Notes: generated by a model not told the origin, from the sequence alone. 64,000 bases of DNA from Echinococcus granulosus (GCF_000524195.1 NW_020170384.1:981989-1045988); one strand, 5' to 3'. Shown: positions 1 to 13,300, counted from the stretch's first letter. Made by a program: numbers and translations.

Positions 1-810
1 GCAAACTCAGAAGTCTCCGTTTTATTTGAACACCCAGAGGGTATTTGAAAGGCTACTGATTCGCGCTTTATTTGATCGGCCCTCGAGGTGGAAACTAAGT
101 CGTTTATGTTGGCCTTAATCGCTAGTTTTGGTTCTTTCTATGTGAGTGGGTGGGTAGCCGTAACGTGCTCTACTGACCAACATCCGGAGTTCTCTCAGCG
201 GAACCGTTTTGTCCTCTCTCCTACTCTTAATGTTATCATTCCATTGCCCATAAATTGAACGGTAACAAGTGCTTTTTTCCTTCACTATTAAATCTAATCT
301 GATGTTCACTGCTTTCGTTGTAGGCGGTAAGTTCTCCTAAGATCGTTATCAGAATCGAGCTGTTGTAATTCGCTTCTACTCGGATCAACAACTTTGTTCA
401 TTTTATTCAATTTCTTTGTAAACAGGTTTAATGTAGCACACTTTAGGCATTATTTTTTTACCTTATTCTAGGTCAGACTAGTAAGAGGTCGAAGAAAGGG
501 TTTGTTCTGTTCTTTTTCACCTACACTTCGTTGAAGGTCGGCTTGACACAACTTCCGTAAAACTACGCACGATCTACTCTTAGATACGTTGAATACACTT
601 GTGATTTTTGAAGTTCACTCAATTTACTTAAATCATTTTGAGGACTGTAATAGGTGTTTGCCCAAAAAAACTTAATATCAGATCCCAATTTTTCCTTTAT
701 TTATATAAGAACTTAATTTAAATAATTAGAAACGATAGATCGGCAATTGCATATCTATGACCCCGTTGTAGAGTATTTGAGGTTTTACGCACGATGAACC
801 TGCCTAGACT
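1..810. other. Intergenic, nothing recognised
   Basis: AT-rich sequence without a convincing exon, repeat or RNA gene. Short open frames exist but none is flanked by good splice sites or resembles a known family. Confidence 0.5.
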
Positions 811-1029
811 TTATTTAATGGCTTTATTATATGGGTACTTCTGCCGAAAACCATCTGGCACAGTTAATTTTATGGCGTCTTTATTAGGCTCTGAGTTGAG
901 GTCTGCATGAACTATCCATTTGTAACCATTTCGATGGCGGCCCGCTATAAATAGTCCTTTGCCTCTGATCTGCAAGACTCCTTGTTTTTCCCTCCCCAAG
1001 TACCTTAATACTATTCGCCTACTCTCCAT
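811..1029 (-). CDS. Small uncharacterised ORF, 72 codons
   Basis: An ATG-initiated frame of 72 codons with a basic, mixed composition (start MESRRIVLRYLG, end KYPYNKAIK). It has no signal peptide, no membrane segment and no motif I recognise. It could be a single-exon small gene, a remnant of a mobile element, or chance. No poly(A) signal or neighbouring exon supports it. Confidence 0.18.
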   Translation of the reverse strand: MESRRIVLRYLGREKQGVLQIRGKGLFIAGRHRNGYKWIVHADLNSEPNKDAIKLTVPDGFRQKYPYNKAIK

Positions 1030-1575
1030 TTTGCATCACTATGTCCAGATCTGCTTTTTTTTGCATTTCTGCTCGTATGAATGTGTCTTGGAGGTGGGTT
1101 CATCAAGATCCGAGCCTTTATTTGGGCCTCAATGAAATTGCCTTAATTTTATAACTGACTACTATGGTAGCGAATAGCCTCTTCAATGGACGCATTCGTT
1201 TCGTCTGCAAGTTTTCATTAAGAGACTGAATCCTCTGACTTTAGCCGTAACTGCTGCCACTGCCGCAGCAGTTTGTACTCATGTGTGCTCCCCTTAAAAA
1301 CGCATTCAAGCAAACATGGGTGCATACCTCTCTCTCTACCACCTGTCGACTCGGTCTCTTTTTATGACGGTCGTCTGGATGGTCATTTATGTGTTTGTGT
1401 TAGAGGGCATTTCGATCCGTCTCCCCTGTCTCTTGCCTTTGCTGACGTGGTCATCACATCTCTCCCTCCCATAATTTCCTTTTCTCCTCACCATCAGCAA
1501 CACTCATTGCGTTTGATTTGCCAAATCACTCTTTAGCCTCTTTAAATGGAGAATAACTATCTTAATTTATCGTTC
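1030..1575. other. Intergenic, pyrimidine-rich
   Basis: Contains a CT-rich stretch near 1320-1510 that opens an 87-codon plus frame of low complexity. I see no gene. Confidence 0.4.
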
Positions 1576-1774
1576 TCTAGCGTCCCGAGACTTCCCTGAA
1601 GGCGAAAGAAGACACAACACTCGGGCAGAATATATGTATTCAGCATAGAGAAGGTGGTTGGGGTACTGGCATGGCCCAAAAGGCCAGCCCACCCAGCAAG
1701 AAGCAAGAAGGCTAATTCAAAGTACAAAAGTGGCGCCTCAACAATACCGAGGAATAAACCACTATCGTATTGCA
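1576..1774 (-). mobile_element. Solo LTR of a TRIM-type element
   Basis: A 199-bp sequence that is the reverse complement of the LTRs at 53181-53377 and 53972-54165. It reads from the LTR end (TCTAGCGTCCCGAGACT) to the LTR start (CACTATCGTATTGCA). The flanking 4-mers match: GTTC at 1572-1575 and GTTC at 1775-1778, as expected for a target-site duplication. No internal TRIM sequence follows on either side, so this is a solo LTR left by recombination between LTRs. The terminal TG is mutated, which points to some age. Confidence 0.85.
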
Positions 1775-2941
1775 GTTCTTCTGTGCTAGGGGTGACAACC
1801 GAATGCTCTAGTTACCACATGAGCATTGTAACATTACCGTGGTATGCACAAAAAGAATAGTGAAATGGATTTTCCTGTCGGTTTCTTTAGGTTTTATGAT
1901 ACACTTTATAAAAATACTATTTTGAAAGCGTGTAGTCAGTCATGCAAGGAGTAATTGTAACCATCCTCTGTATCTGCGTCCCCAAAAGTCTCTTAGTCTT
2001 CCCAACTAGTCCTAACTCAAAGTTGGTCCTTTTGTTATGCTTTCATGTGTAAATACTCATTCCAACCTAACGTTAACGCTATGCACGATATTGATGATTC
2101 TTTTGAAATCAGGGCGTATCGGATGTATTTGAAGAGGGTGTAAACGGGGCATTCCTCATGTGGCCGACCTATTGCAATTTTCCCACGCGTGAATATCGTA
2201 TTTAAAGACGGCGTTTTCTGTCGTGTGTACGAGACATCCATACACATTTGATATTACTTTAAAATTCTCTCTTTCCATTGCTGCCTCTCCCCTCCCACTT
2301 CTCTGCAAAATGCATTCTGTTTTTGTGTAGGCCAAAATCCTTATCTTCTCTTTCTTGTTGCGTTTATGTTCCTTTTTCTTTCGATGAATGTGATAATCAA
2401 TCCATGCGTTTTGTACGCCAGCTCCTTGCCGGTCTCATGCTCACAATGTAAGTATCATTCTCAAAGCTTTTATGGGGCGAAATTGCGAAAGTAGTAGGTT
2501 GTACGGGGAAAAGTTGACCATGGAGCGGTTATTGCCCTTCGTGTACATATTTCTCTTCCAATGCTTTTGACGTTATACACGTGACGATGGGTGTGATTAC
2601 GTGGGCAAAATACTGTGCCACTGTTATTTTTTGTCAAATTAACATTTAACTTTTGATGTGAATAACAAGTCTCAGTCGAGTGAAACGGTAAGACTCTTCC
2701 CCACTGTTTTTTGTTGATATCGTCATTATCCCCCACTAGTGGGTTTGCTGTGTGAATGTTTTTGGTTTGAACTCCTCCGACAGGCAGGAAATTGGGTCTT
2801 TTGTAATTTATTGCTTGTTGACGGAAATCAGCAGCACGGGACTACTTCCGGTTGTCGCAGTTTCACAACAGTTTAACTGAAACGCTTGCTCACTTTTACT
2901 CGCTTGGGTGGAGCGTCAAAATTCCAATTTCTATGTTTTAG
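1775..2941. other. Intergenic, nothing recognised
   Basis: No convincing exon or repeat. Short frames only. Confidence 0.4.
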
Positions 2942-3004
2942 GTGATGGGATGAAAAGAGAGAATGATTCTGATCCAGATGACGAAAGCCTTGGACTACTA
3001 AACC
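2942..3004 (+). CDS. Candidate internal exon of an unidentified plus-strand gene
   Basis: A 63-nt open segment bounded by a good acceptor (TATGTTTTAG) and a strong donor (GTAAGT). Read after a phase-1 junction it gives an acidic peptide beginning GDGMKRENDSDPDDESLG, with ordinary codon choice. No partner exon is certain. A terminal exon starting after TTATAG at about 6907 would continue the frame to a nearby stop, but that link is guesswork. It may be a real exon of a poorly conserved gene or a chance pair of splice sites. Confidence 0.28.
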
Positions 3005-5424
3005 GTAAGTCCCGAGGTGTCCCTCCGTGGCCCTTATGCGATGTAATTTTTACCGTTCGTGTCTCATGTCTTTTCTAGGTTAGCTATAAATGCACTGTAC
3101 AGTTTTACATGGCCACGGGATTGAGGAGAGATAGCAATTCATGGGCGTGATTTGGCGTTGGGGTACGAAAGATTGATGGCTGCTGTTCAGTCTGCTAATA
3201 AAGGCTGAATCTTGTTGACCTAGATTGTACGATGTGATTACCAGCCTTGCTGAAGTCCACAGATGTTGGGATTTCGGGTGAATCTCATAATTCTGGAATT
3301 ACTAGTTGATTTGAGAGTTTTGATTGACGAAGATTGACACGTTTGCACTATGGATGGAGGGGTGGTTGAATTTGGCAGGTGGATGGTTAGATGGACGAAT
3401 AGATGCGCAGCGGGCGGGAGGATGGGATACCACTTGAAGATTTGAGCTGTCGCGTCCAACACAAGTACATACGTCATTAATTGCGAGGAAGTGGTGGCCG
3501 CTGTAGTGCAAAAAACATTTCCACCGGTGCTGTGGCAGCATAAGTTAATTTTTGCTAATGCTTTTGACTTTGTTCTCATATAAACATTGATGTGAATTGG
3601 CATTCCGCTCTCAGATGTCCGTCTTGTTACATGTTGTGATTGCTAATCGAGGAGTTGGTGGAAAACTGTGGGAAAGATTCAGTTTCCACCATGTTGAGCA
3701 TTTATGTGACAATTTTTAGTTATCTTAAATCCCACCTCTAGTTTGAGTTGGTGGAAGTACCTGCTCTGATTTCGAGGCTAGTACTTTTTTTCTCCATTTC
3801 AGTCGGAGACATGAGTGATTCCGCCTCGCAGATTTTGTTTTCTCCGTGAAGTGTGGACTTGGAAAATTCGTTTGTTAAATTTGTGTCAACATTTCCGTGC
3901 CTTTTTTGTATTGAATGCATTCCTGCTCTAATCTTGTTTCCTGCAAATCTGGAATATGAATACAGATGTTTGGGGAAGGCGGTTCCGTACACAGGCGCCT
4001 AATGTGTATCTTTATTACATGTTAAAATAAACTTCGATTTTATTCACCTTGACAACTAACCACAGCCCAGTTGCCTTTCTAGAAAGTAGAATACTCTTAG
4101 CGCTTGTGGGAACTTAACGCCTGACTCTTCTGTACACGGTCTCGGTAATGGTAAAGCGGAGGGTGAGGAGGAGGTCGTTTTTTGCACCATCTTCCAGGCC
4201 CTGTAATTGTCCACCCCTACGCTCATAAAGGGCAAGCGATAACCTGTCAAGAACTAGTGTGGATGATTGCATCCGACCGTAAGGTGTTATGATTGCCTTC
4301 TTATGACAAGCCGTGAATGGAGCCTTGATCAGAATTTCGCTGTGGTCAGCCCAAGATTTTGTCTGAGGGTTTCAGCCAAAGACTGAAACTCGCGACAGAC
4401 TCATGCGGTCCGGTGTTACTCATGCCTGAACAGTGAATTCCTCGTAGGTTGCTCGGGTTATACGTCTCTGGAGTAACTAAGGTACTGATGATGTTGAGAA
4501 ATAATTTGCGAAGACAGCTGTTGTTGGCTCATGAGTCGTAAGGACTACATTCCTGTCGGCGCTCTAAGCAGCAACGATACCTCAAGATGCATGCACTGGT
4601 AGAGATGTTGTAGTCTCTACATTTATGCGCCTATTTTTTCAACGCTCCTGGTTTTGTCCTAGGTGAAATATGTTAAACCAAGTGTGGATACAGAATCATC
4701 AGCAACATTTATTTGTAGAAGTATATGAGAATTTGGTTCGCTTTCATTTTTGGGATCGAAAAATCGGTCTCGTTGCGATTCATTCCCAATAGTTGTTGCC
4801 AGAATGCTCTTGTCAGACACATGAGCAACTATTTAAAGCGACCCAGCAGAGAGATTAGTTTGGTAAATGCTATGATCAATTTCCACAAACCATGTCAAAG
4901 TGGCAAAAAAGTGTTCTGCTTGTTACTCTGAGTCGGGCTGAAATGTCTGGCCCCCAACCTGTGCCTTGAAAACCGATCATGCACATTGTGCACCTTATGC
5001 GCAAATTACACAAATTAAAAGCTTCCACACGAAAAAAACTGGGCGAATGTTTGTCGGCGAGGGTATTTACTGATCATAAATTACTTCACAAGTGCAGGAG
5101 GTGTCAATAACTTTGAGTACAACGTGATTCCTTAACGAATGTAGTCTCGATCCTGCTGATAATCCTCTCAACTTTAGCTACCTCACTTAACATTTTCTAC
5201 TTATTTCTGATAAAAGATACATTATGTTGCCCCTTAATTTGGTCCTGCATTTACAGTGAAAATACTGTAGTGACTTGGAAATAGAATGTTCTTCAGCAAG
5301 GAATTTTTCATCTGAATTGATCACAATTTTCTTCGATGATAATGCTCAAACAAGGGAACAAAATGAGACGGCGAAGTGCTTAATTCCAGTCATTTCAGTT
5401 TGGCCATCTTTGCATCAGTACGCT
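3005..5424. other. No gene recognised
   Basis: Intergenic or intronic sequence. The longest frames (for example 121 codons minus at 3238-3603) look like chance openings with no splice or family support. Confidence 0.4.
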
Positions 5425-5600
5425 ATAATGTCGCGAACCGAAACTTCCCTGAAGACGAAAGAAGGAGTCACACTCGGGCAGAATATGGAGTGCCGACGTA
5501 CAGAAATGCTAGGAGGGAAGAGAAGGGCTACTGGTATGGCCTCTGGGCCAATGACAGAGCCCCTAAGAGGCCCGTCATCACAACCGGGAGTTAAACAAGC
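5425..5600 (-). mobile_element. Decayed TRIM LTR
   Basis: Recognisable blocks of the TRIM LTR in reverse orientation: ACTTCCCTGAAGACGAAAGA near 5443, CACTCGGGCAGAATAT near 5470, and GGCCTCTGGGCCA near 5540. Spacing drifts and both ends are blurred, so the boundaries are approximate and no target duplication can be read. It is clearly older than the copies at 1.6 and 18.3 kb. Confidence 0.5.
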
Positions 5601-8089
5601 AACTGAAACATTGGGGATATGATTTTTAAGTATTTTGATAGATTGTTAACTTCCTTTTTCTTCATGCCTCTGCGATTTCATTGTCATTGGTTAAATTAGT
5701 GACCAGATTAGCACGTAAAATAAGGTTTTTGCACCCTACAAATAAGATGCCTACCAAACGGTATAAATCATGGACTTATCTGAGTGAGAAATGTGTTAAT
5801 GCCAAATCAAATGCAAGATATTACTGTTTAAAGGTTTTAACCAAGCCTCGTACGTAGTAAGTACCTTTGGTAATCCATTATATCCAGTGTGTAGATGTCA
5901 AAAACGCGGTAAGAGGCGTTTTTAACCATTGAAGGCATCGGAACAAACTGCTTATGCTTTGAAGTTATGCTTCTGGATAAAATCATGTAGTTCTCATGGC
6001 ATGATGAGTTATGCTGAAAACTGTGTAGCTTTTAGGTATCAAAGAGCAGTAAGGGAACGTTGAACAAAAAACCGACCGTCACCCAGCTGCCTGATTATTT
6101 GCAATTAACTGAAATAGCGGCATTTTTTTGTGGCCCGTTAGCATTTGTTTTGTCCTAGATAAACTGACTAAATTCCTCTTAAGCAACTGTTTGGCACACC
6201 CAAGGATCTATGTCGAGGGTTGGCTCTCGGTAATTTTGGCCTCATCTAAAAAAAGTAGCCATCCTGTTTTATTCTTCAAAAAAATGCGGCTACAAAGCGT
6301 GGTGCCTTCAAAACGGAGTAGATTCAGAAGAATGTAATCTCTTGCGAGGCATTAAAACGCTTCTTATTAAGCTGGAAACAAAGGCGCGAATTATTCCAAG
6401 ATCGTCTACAGTTTGCGTATGGCAAAACGCTGCCCTGGTAAAATTAATTGCCCCTCGAAATTATATCCCATATGTGCCTCTTACATAAGTTCTAATCTGT
6501 TGAGGAAAGAGAACTAGATTTCCTTCCAGCATATGTACTGGAAACATCTTCTGAGGTCATGGTTAAAACATCTTCCAGAATTAAAACGCGCTTAAAATTT
6601 AAGGCCAAAGGTCGCTTGGATAAAAGTATGCTTCAGTAAACACCTTTTGCATTCAGAATATTATAGTTGCAGTCTAATGCAACTCTTAGACAGACGATGG
6701 TCCCAGTTACCAAAATTCAAGGGTGACGTAGGCACATGCCGGGTAAGCCGCACCCCACTAAAATTTGTATTGCAGTCCCCAATTAATTCCTGTTTCAAGA
6801 GTGCCAATTTCTATCAGTTAGGGCGTATGCTTTCTTAAAAATGAAGACAAGCAAACTAATAATCAAAATTATCTTCGAATGTATCCTTACCTTTAATTTC
6901 TTATAGGAGGGGAAAAGCGTTGGAGTGAATAACAGTAATAGTCGCTAATAACGGGTAAATATTAGGTCCTTCAACACTTTTACTAATAGGACCACAGAGG
7001 AAACTCGACCATCACAGACCAGGTGTTGCATTGCTCTAGCATGAAACAGATCACAATTAATCTTGGTTATAAAATCGGGGTGTCACACATATGTGACGGC
7101 AGTGGTGAACAGTTTTGCACTTCGGGAACGTAGTAGTTGAGTACAGAAACCTATATATCCTAATTTCCAGCAGTAAGTTGGGCTATGCGAGGACGGTGGT
7201 CACGAGATTTGTGCTTTCGGGATGCACGGAAAAAACCTAGTTTAAGTTGCGAGTATCAAAACCACCGGAAGGTTAACCCTTGAGCGCCTTAGCGGAATGC
7301 ACCATCGCAAATCATATCAGCGGCACCGTTTACCTAAAGATACGACTGTACATAAAACCAGCTAGTTTACAAGTAAACAACCAAATTATGGACAACTTGT
7401 TTTTATTCTCTCTAAGAGATTTCGATGATCCTTACTTGTGATTCAATTTTAGAGGTCCCTATTCCCATCCAAGGACAACTAGGATCCAAATCCTAACTTC
7501 TGTTCAAGCTCTGCATGCGTTCGTGGCACAAAGTAAGCGCTACGTCTTTTAAAACACTCCGGTACAAGAATTGAACTACAGATAACTAGGCATACACAAG
7601 CGAAATTCTAAGTCACGATTACTGACGTTGGATGAATAAAAACAACCACGATCCGGACTTCTAATAGACTCCACACTTTTCAAGGCACGCCACTAACTTC
7701 TTTGTACAAGGACGTCATTGAAACAACTAATTCAACTGGTAACTGAAAACAGAAGGGACTTTTAGGAGTACCATCAATAAACTCAACCTCATAAATTCGG
7801 GCCAATTGTTGGCCTACTTGCTTGGTGGCTTGTTTGAAGGGAATATGCCGCACATTGAATGAGTCGTGTTTACCATGCTGCAGTAAATTCTACCATTTCA
7901 AATTGACTTCATCGTTTTCAAAATAGTCGGTTGCCATACTTATTACCAGTCTTAGAGGAACAACTACCACCACACTCACTCCAATGCTTTATCTGTTTAG
8001 CTGCTAACAAACTGTATTTTGCTATCTTCAGACTAAGAATACCCTACTGTAATACACTGGCTGTTTGTTTAACTCTCACTGTTGGTAAC
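5601..8089. other. Intergenic, nothing recognised
   Basis: AT-rich. No exon with both coding character and splice sites was found, apart from the speculative terminal exon near 6907 mentioned for the exon at 2942. Confidence 0.4.
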
Positions 8090-8895
8090 GGACCACTTAG
8101 GGCTTGACCGTTGTGCCTCTGCCGGGTGGGCTGATCTCTGCGCCGTGCCAGTAGCCCCCAGCCCTCCCATATATCAGAAATGTATTTTCTAACCTAGTAT
8201 TGCCTTATTCCATCTTCAGGAAAGTCTCGGGTCGCTACACTGGTGGCAGCAGAAAGCGAATCCGATTTTGAAGGAAAACTACCTTGATTCCTATTATTGG
8301 AAGTCAACCCTTAACGTGACAGAAGAAGGATACGCTACAGATAGGAGAATCTGTGGCGATTCCTATCAGAAGGGCTGAAAATGACGCCTCTCTTCGGTAA
8401 CTACCCCAATCCCGTGGCCTGCAGGAAAGCTATCAACAACTGAATCGGCACTGGCTGTAAACTGCTTGGAAAAGTTTTGTTGCCGAGCTGCTTACCGTAC
8501 CTGCATAAAGATTTCAACTGGGAGAACACGCGATAGCGCCTCCATCTCCCTAGCAGCTGGATAGGACTCATACAGATACGGCTGGGCAGCGCTGACGTCA
8601 AAACAAAGTGACAGAGGAATGGAGGCGAAACCATGTTAAACTCCATTCCTTGTTGCATGACTTTGATTTTAGGCTAGTGTTTCCTACAATTAGCGATGGG
8701 CATGCATGATGACCAACACCTTCCCTTGTACCTCACATAGGACAAAACCCCAGATCCAGTGAAATTGACAAGAGGGACCAGTGACGCTGTGACCAGGCAT
8801 CTTCTCAATTTAATGGGAATTTGATGACTGGCACGGCTGGTATGTGGATTTATTCTGCAGCACCGACTGTGCTGTGACGGCTGCTGCGAGAGGCA
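8090..8895 (+). mobile_element. Truncated, divergent TRIM element (5' LTR plus internal region)
   Basis: The end of an LTR (CTCGGGTCGCTACA, ending 8239) is followed by the primer-site block TGGTGGCAGCAGAAAG and by about 650 bp collinear with the internal part of the complete element at 53378-53971. Shared blocks include ACCCAGATCCAGT (8751-8761 region), GAGGGACCAGTGACG and TGATGACTGGCACGG. Similarity stops near 8895, where the complete copy continues to a polypurine tract and 3' LTR. The 3' end is therefore missing. Divergence is higher than between the two LTRs of the 53-kb copy, so this is an older insertion or another subfamily. It has no coding capacity. Confidence 0.8.
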
Positions 8896-10051
8896 GACCA
8901 CACTTCAGATGAGAAAATCGAGGCATCGCATGCGTAATGCTGGCAGCGAGAATCAACTGAAATGAGGACCGAACATAATGAGCCGCATTTTCAGACTCGC
9001 CTAATTTAAAGAATAATTCAATGGGCAGCATTGAAAGGTCTTCCAAACACAGTGCATCCGTTCTTGGATAAATTTGGGCATGAATAAAAGCGACTTTATG
9101 CTGAAACTTAAGGAGCTCATAAAAGTTTGGGGTTTGACCATGACCTAAACCGTTTCTACGTAACGATTTCTTCTGTAGAATTGCAGAAGCAAAGTTTGCA
9201 GGAACTTGACACAAACAGGCATCCTCCAGTAAGAAGTTAATTAAGATAATTTCCCAACTTGGGGTTTAGTTAATGGAAAACTACGAGTAGCTCCTGGTGA
9301 CTCAACAACTCAGGATCCCTTCCGGTCGCATACCCCAGGGAGCAACATAGCCGGAACGATCTGTGAGGACACACAAGGCAGGAGGCATTCTCCTCCCCTC
9401 TTCCTAACCTAATTCTCTTCGCCAAACCTTTAATCTCCTCTAAGCTAATGGGATTTATCGGACGCTGAAATTGGCCACAAAGGCGGATGGGAGCGTTCGA
9501 CATAGCCCAGGAGTTTTCCAGAGGTCGTGGCACGCACCCACGCACATACACGGCTTTACAAAACAGAACTGACTCGTTTCATTTTTAACTTTGCAAAATG
9601 GACGACCCGAAGAGGATTAGTGGTGGTGGTGGTGGTAAAGCTCTTGGAGAACATTCAAGAACGCAGGTAAGGGAGGAGGAAGGGAGCGGGAGAATGTAGA
9701 AGAGTGGAAACACGGACAAGGACTGCGTGCTGCTCGATAATAAAACAACACGTCAATAATACTCACTTACTTACATACGTACATACATGGGCTAATATGG
9801 CCATGATGGATATAATCAAAAACATTGACGGTCCATACTGTTGATAAAATAGGGCACAACAATGGCAGAGGCGGTAGATAGGGGACTCTTTTTGTGACTG
9901 TAAAATCGAGAATACAAACCAACCAACAAACAACAAACAGACAGAAATAGAAGATAAAGAAAGGGGAGAGGATACATGTCTCCTTGGTCGACGCAGCATG
10001 GTTCAATGGACAAATGACGAAAGAATAGAGGCGCGATCAGACACTCTAGCA
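8896..10051. other. No gene recognised
   Basis: Probably VAMP 3' flank. A short GTG repeat lies at 9620-9636. The 93-codon and 134-codon minus frames here lack splice or family support. Confidence 0.4.
9620..9636. repeat. (GTG)n microsatellite
   Basis: Five to six GTG/TGG units in a row. Confidence 0.8.
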
Positions 10052-10266
10052 TCAGACGCCTTGATCCAGTGAACCCGCTCTACTCTCTTCTTCTACTGCC
10101 TCTGCCTCAGGCTGCGCTTTCGACAACGACGCGATGTTCTCGGAGCTATCGCCGCTCTGTGCAGAGGAAGGCTGTTGAAGCGTCGAGGGATTCTCCTCCT
10201 TACCATGTGGAAAAATCCAGTTGAAACGGGAGCCAATGGAGGCTGGGGGTGGGTGTGCTTGAGCCT
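10052..10266 (-). CDS. Possible alternative C-terminal exon of the VAMP gene
   Basis: An open frame ends at a TGA at 10052-10054. An acceptor (CCACAGTTAG) just above 10266 would join the membrane-segment exon of VAMP in frame, replacing the short GLVTV tail by about 71 residues rich in P, S and E (for example EAQAHPPPASIGSRF). Such a tail would lie in the vesicle lumen. Insect n-synaptobrevins also carry long luminal tails. The same frame is open further upstream and contains two N-glycosylation sequons (NAS, NTS), but that part cannot be joined in phase. It may equally be 3' UTR that is open by chance. Confidence 0.3.
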
Positions 10267-10329
10267 CTAACTGTGGCAGATCCGGCGAAAGACTGAATGA
10301 TGTGTTGGCGGTTAGTGCGTTACTTGCAT

Positions 10330-13300
10330 TCACACTGTTACCAGCCCTAAAAATTAAAAGAAAATGAATGGGATTCGAAAGTGAAGAGAACCGCAGAAAA
10401 ATACTACATTTAACTTCGGGGGATTGTGGACAATGGGACAAGACATTGTTTGCTCATACTTAAGAGGCGAGATTTTAAGTCAGATTGACAATGAAAAACC
10501 GACGTCTATTTTGAGAACATTAAGAGTAACTGTGAAATGTCATCAGCCTCTCGCTCGTGGCCCATACTGAACCTCAAAATAGGCCTCGTCCAATTGTAAG
10601 ACCGTATCAAATCGAATAAAATTAGCCGTGTGGAAGAGAGGAGAGGACAACTCATATAATTTGCTAGGTTAGCTTACCGCTTTTCTGAAGTAAGAGATAC
10701 TGAAAGAGTAAAAATGAATGGGTCATTAAAGGAATATATTAAGCTAATCTAGACAGAGGGGGAGGGGTTACAATACGGAATTAAAGGAGGGAAAAATAAC
10801 TTTATGTAATAAGGACGACACCGAATCCTGTTGAAAAAGCTACTCCCACAACAAGCTACAACAAATGGGTATCGTGATCAAATAAGGAGCGTTTGACGAC
10901 CAATAAGCACGATGTGATACACTCATGAGAGCAGCATATTACGTGTTCCGATGCAGAAAAATGGAATTCCTAGAGTGACCCTCGTATCATTCGTTCTGGC
11001 ATTTGAGCGAGTGAAATTAACACCCCTAAAAATGAAGTCAACGGGGGTCCCTTAAGAAAAAAGAGGATTTCACAAGTCATTATTTCAAAAACTAACAATT
11101 CATGTCCAGATAGGAGGTATTTGAAAGTGGCGTCGTAAAAAAAACAAACTAGAATCTAGTTTTTTGACAATCCATAAGTGCTAAAAAACAATGAGTCAGA
11201 AAATAGTCTGTCGGGGATTTAGAAAACAGACAACAAGCAAAAATCTACAACATCAAACACGACGGGGATTTCGAGGTTGGTGCAAAGGCCTTCCCTACAT
11301 TACTAGGAGGTTCCTTTATTTGTTTTGAGTAGAGAGAAGTGAGAGCATGGACGCTTATCATGCTGTTTTTTTTTCGAAATAAGGTGTTATTGTCTAGAAG
11401 CCTATGCACAAATCTCGGAAACAACAACATTTGACGCAGATTACCGATGATAACGATGGCAATTACAGCCAGGAGACCACAAAGTACCATTAAAAGCTGA
11501 AATTCGATCACAGGATGTTGGCAAAGGAAGCCATAGGGTACTAATATAACGAGCATTCATTAAATATACGAATGTTTCCCTAAAAGCAGCTAAGCTACAA
11601 GATTGCGTTAAATTATCTGACCCAGGCAAGACACGAAGTGAAAAAAACGCTTTCAATTACCAACGGCTTAAAAAAGTAGATCAGTGATTACCAATTAACT
11701 TACCTTGCAATTTCTCCACCAAAACTTCCTTTTCAACTTCCCAGCACTCGCCTCGAATTGAGACGCCCCAGCCTGGAGTGCATCTGCAAAATAGAAGGCA
11801 GAAAAATCCAATTGTGCTCATCAGTTAGTGTCCACAAAGTTGACCTCGTCTCACGGCTGGGATAATAAATTAACACGCTACCTATCAAGGTGTCGGGGAA
11901 AAGTCGGCCACCAGAGCCACTCAGGTGTTCGGCTCTCATATGCCACCAATCGTTCACATATGACTTTTTCTTTCCAACCTAATTCACCTCCTTTCAATCA
12001 AATATTCCACTTCCATGCAATATGCAGGTTAAGGTGAGAAAATCGACGCGCCAATCAGACTCTGAAAGTAGGTTCCCACACAGGACCCGGAATAGCGAAA
12101 AATTCACCCATACATCAAAATAACCCTAATGGGAAGAGCCAGAAGCTAAATAGTCTCGTGCTCCCCTGATTACAACCAATTATTAGAAGAACTTTGGTTC
12201 CCGAAATCGCGAGGTATTAAATAATCAAGCGGAAATCTGGTGGTGAAATCTGGTGAGCACTGTCGACCAGGAAACAGTTTTAGATGAAACAGAACTGCGC
12301 AGGCGTCCTAGGAGGTAGGCAGGTGTGCAAGAATAACCGAAAACTAAATCCCCAAACCGTGATGGCTTGTCAGTTTCAGCTCTGAATGAATGAATGCAAA
12401 ACAAAGCAGGACAATGTATCTTCCTGAATAAAGGGATCAATTGAATGCTCCTGCCTCGTGATTTATTTATGACAGAGGCCATAGTGGAATCATCAACTTA
12501 CTGATGGGGTAAACGACTGCGCGGGTAGGGTGGAGGAAGGGAAAGACGCGGCACGAGAACTAGTGCATCGTTAGGCATGTTAACGTATAGGTTCGCAATG
12601 TATTCTAAACACCATTAGAACTGATCAAAACGTCCAGCTATGGTGAAGAAAAGTGAAGTGAAAAATTACCCTTTAGTAATGCTGGATGAGTGCCGGAAAA
12701 TGCACATACTTGTAGTAGAGCAGAGCCCTAAGTAGTGAGCTTGATCTCCAATCTGATGAAATATGTATTTATTCGCATCAAGGAACACTCGTTTCTACGT
12801 TTTCACTGCTGACGGCACGGTTCTTGCCTTGTTTGCCAACAATGGACGGAACGATCAAAAGGAGTTTCAAAGGCTACAGCTGAAATAAATTCTGGCTACG
12901 CGTCCAGACACACTGCAGTTACACACTTCGGTAAGGTAGTTAACGCTGCATTCGAGCTACCGAAAAATGCATCATCATGAAAGACGACGATCGTGTACTT
13001 TGACAAGGCTTGTAAAAATTCTAGTTAATCATGCATACATCACTTTAAAATTATTCGAGATTGTGAATGAAATAGATTCGGGAGTTACATAGTGCCGTAA
13101 CGATTTTAGGGTAATAATACAGGTTTCTGGGACGCCATTTTAAGGAAACTTTCTAAATGAATTGAAACGTCACAACCTGGTATAGCCTCGGTGGTCGCTT
13201 TCAAAAGATGATACTAACAGATAAGAACAACGATGGAAGGGGTTTTACTTGTTACCGGAGTAGTGACAGGAATACATCAGATGCTGACACCATATATCGC

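Noticed and set aside
3238..3603. 121-codon minus-strand frame
   Set aside because: No splice or family support; composition rich in H, S and T as expected of a chance opening.
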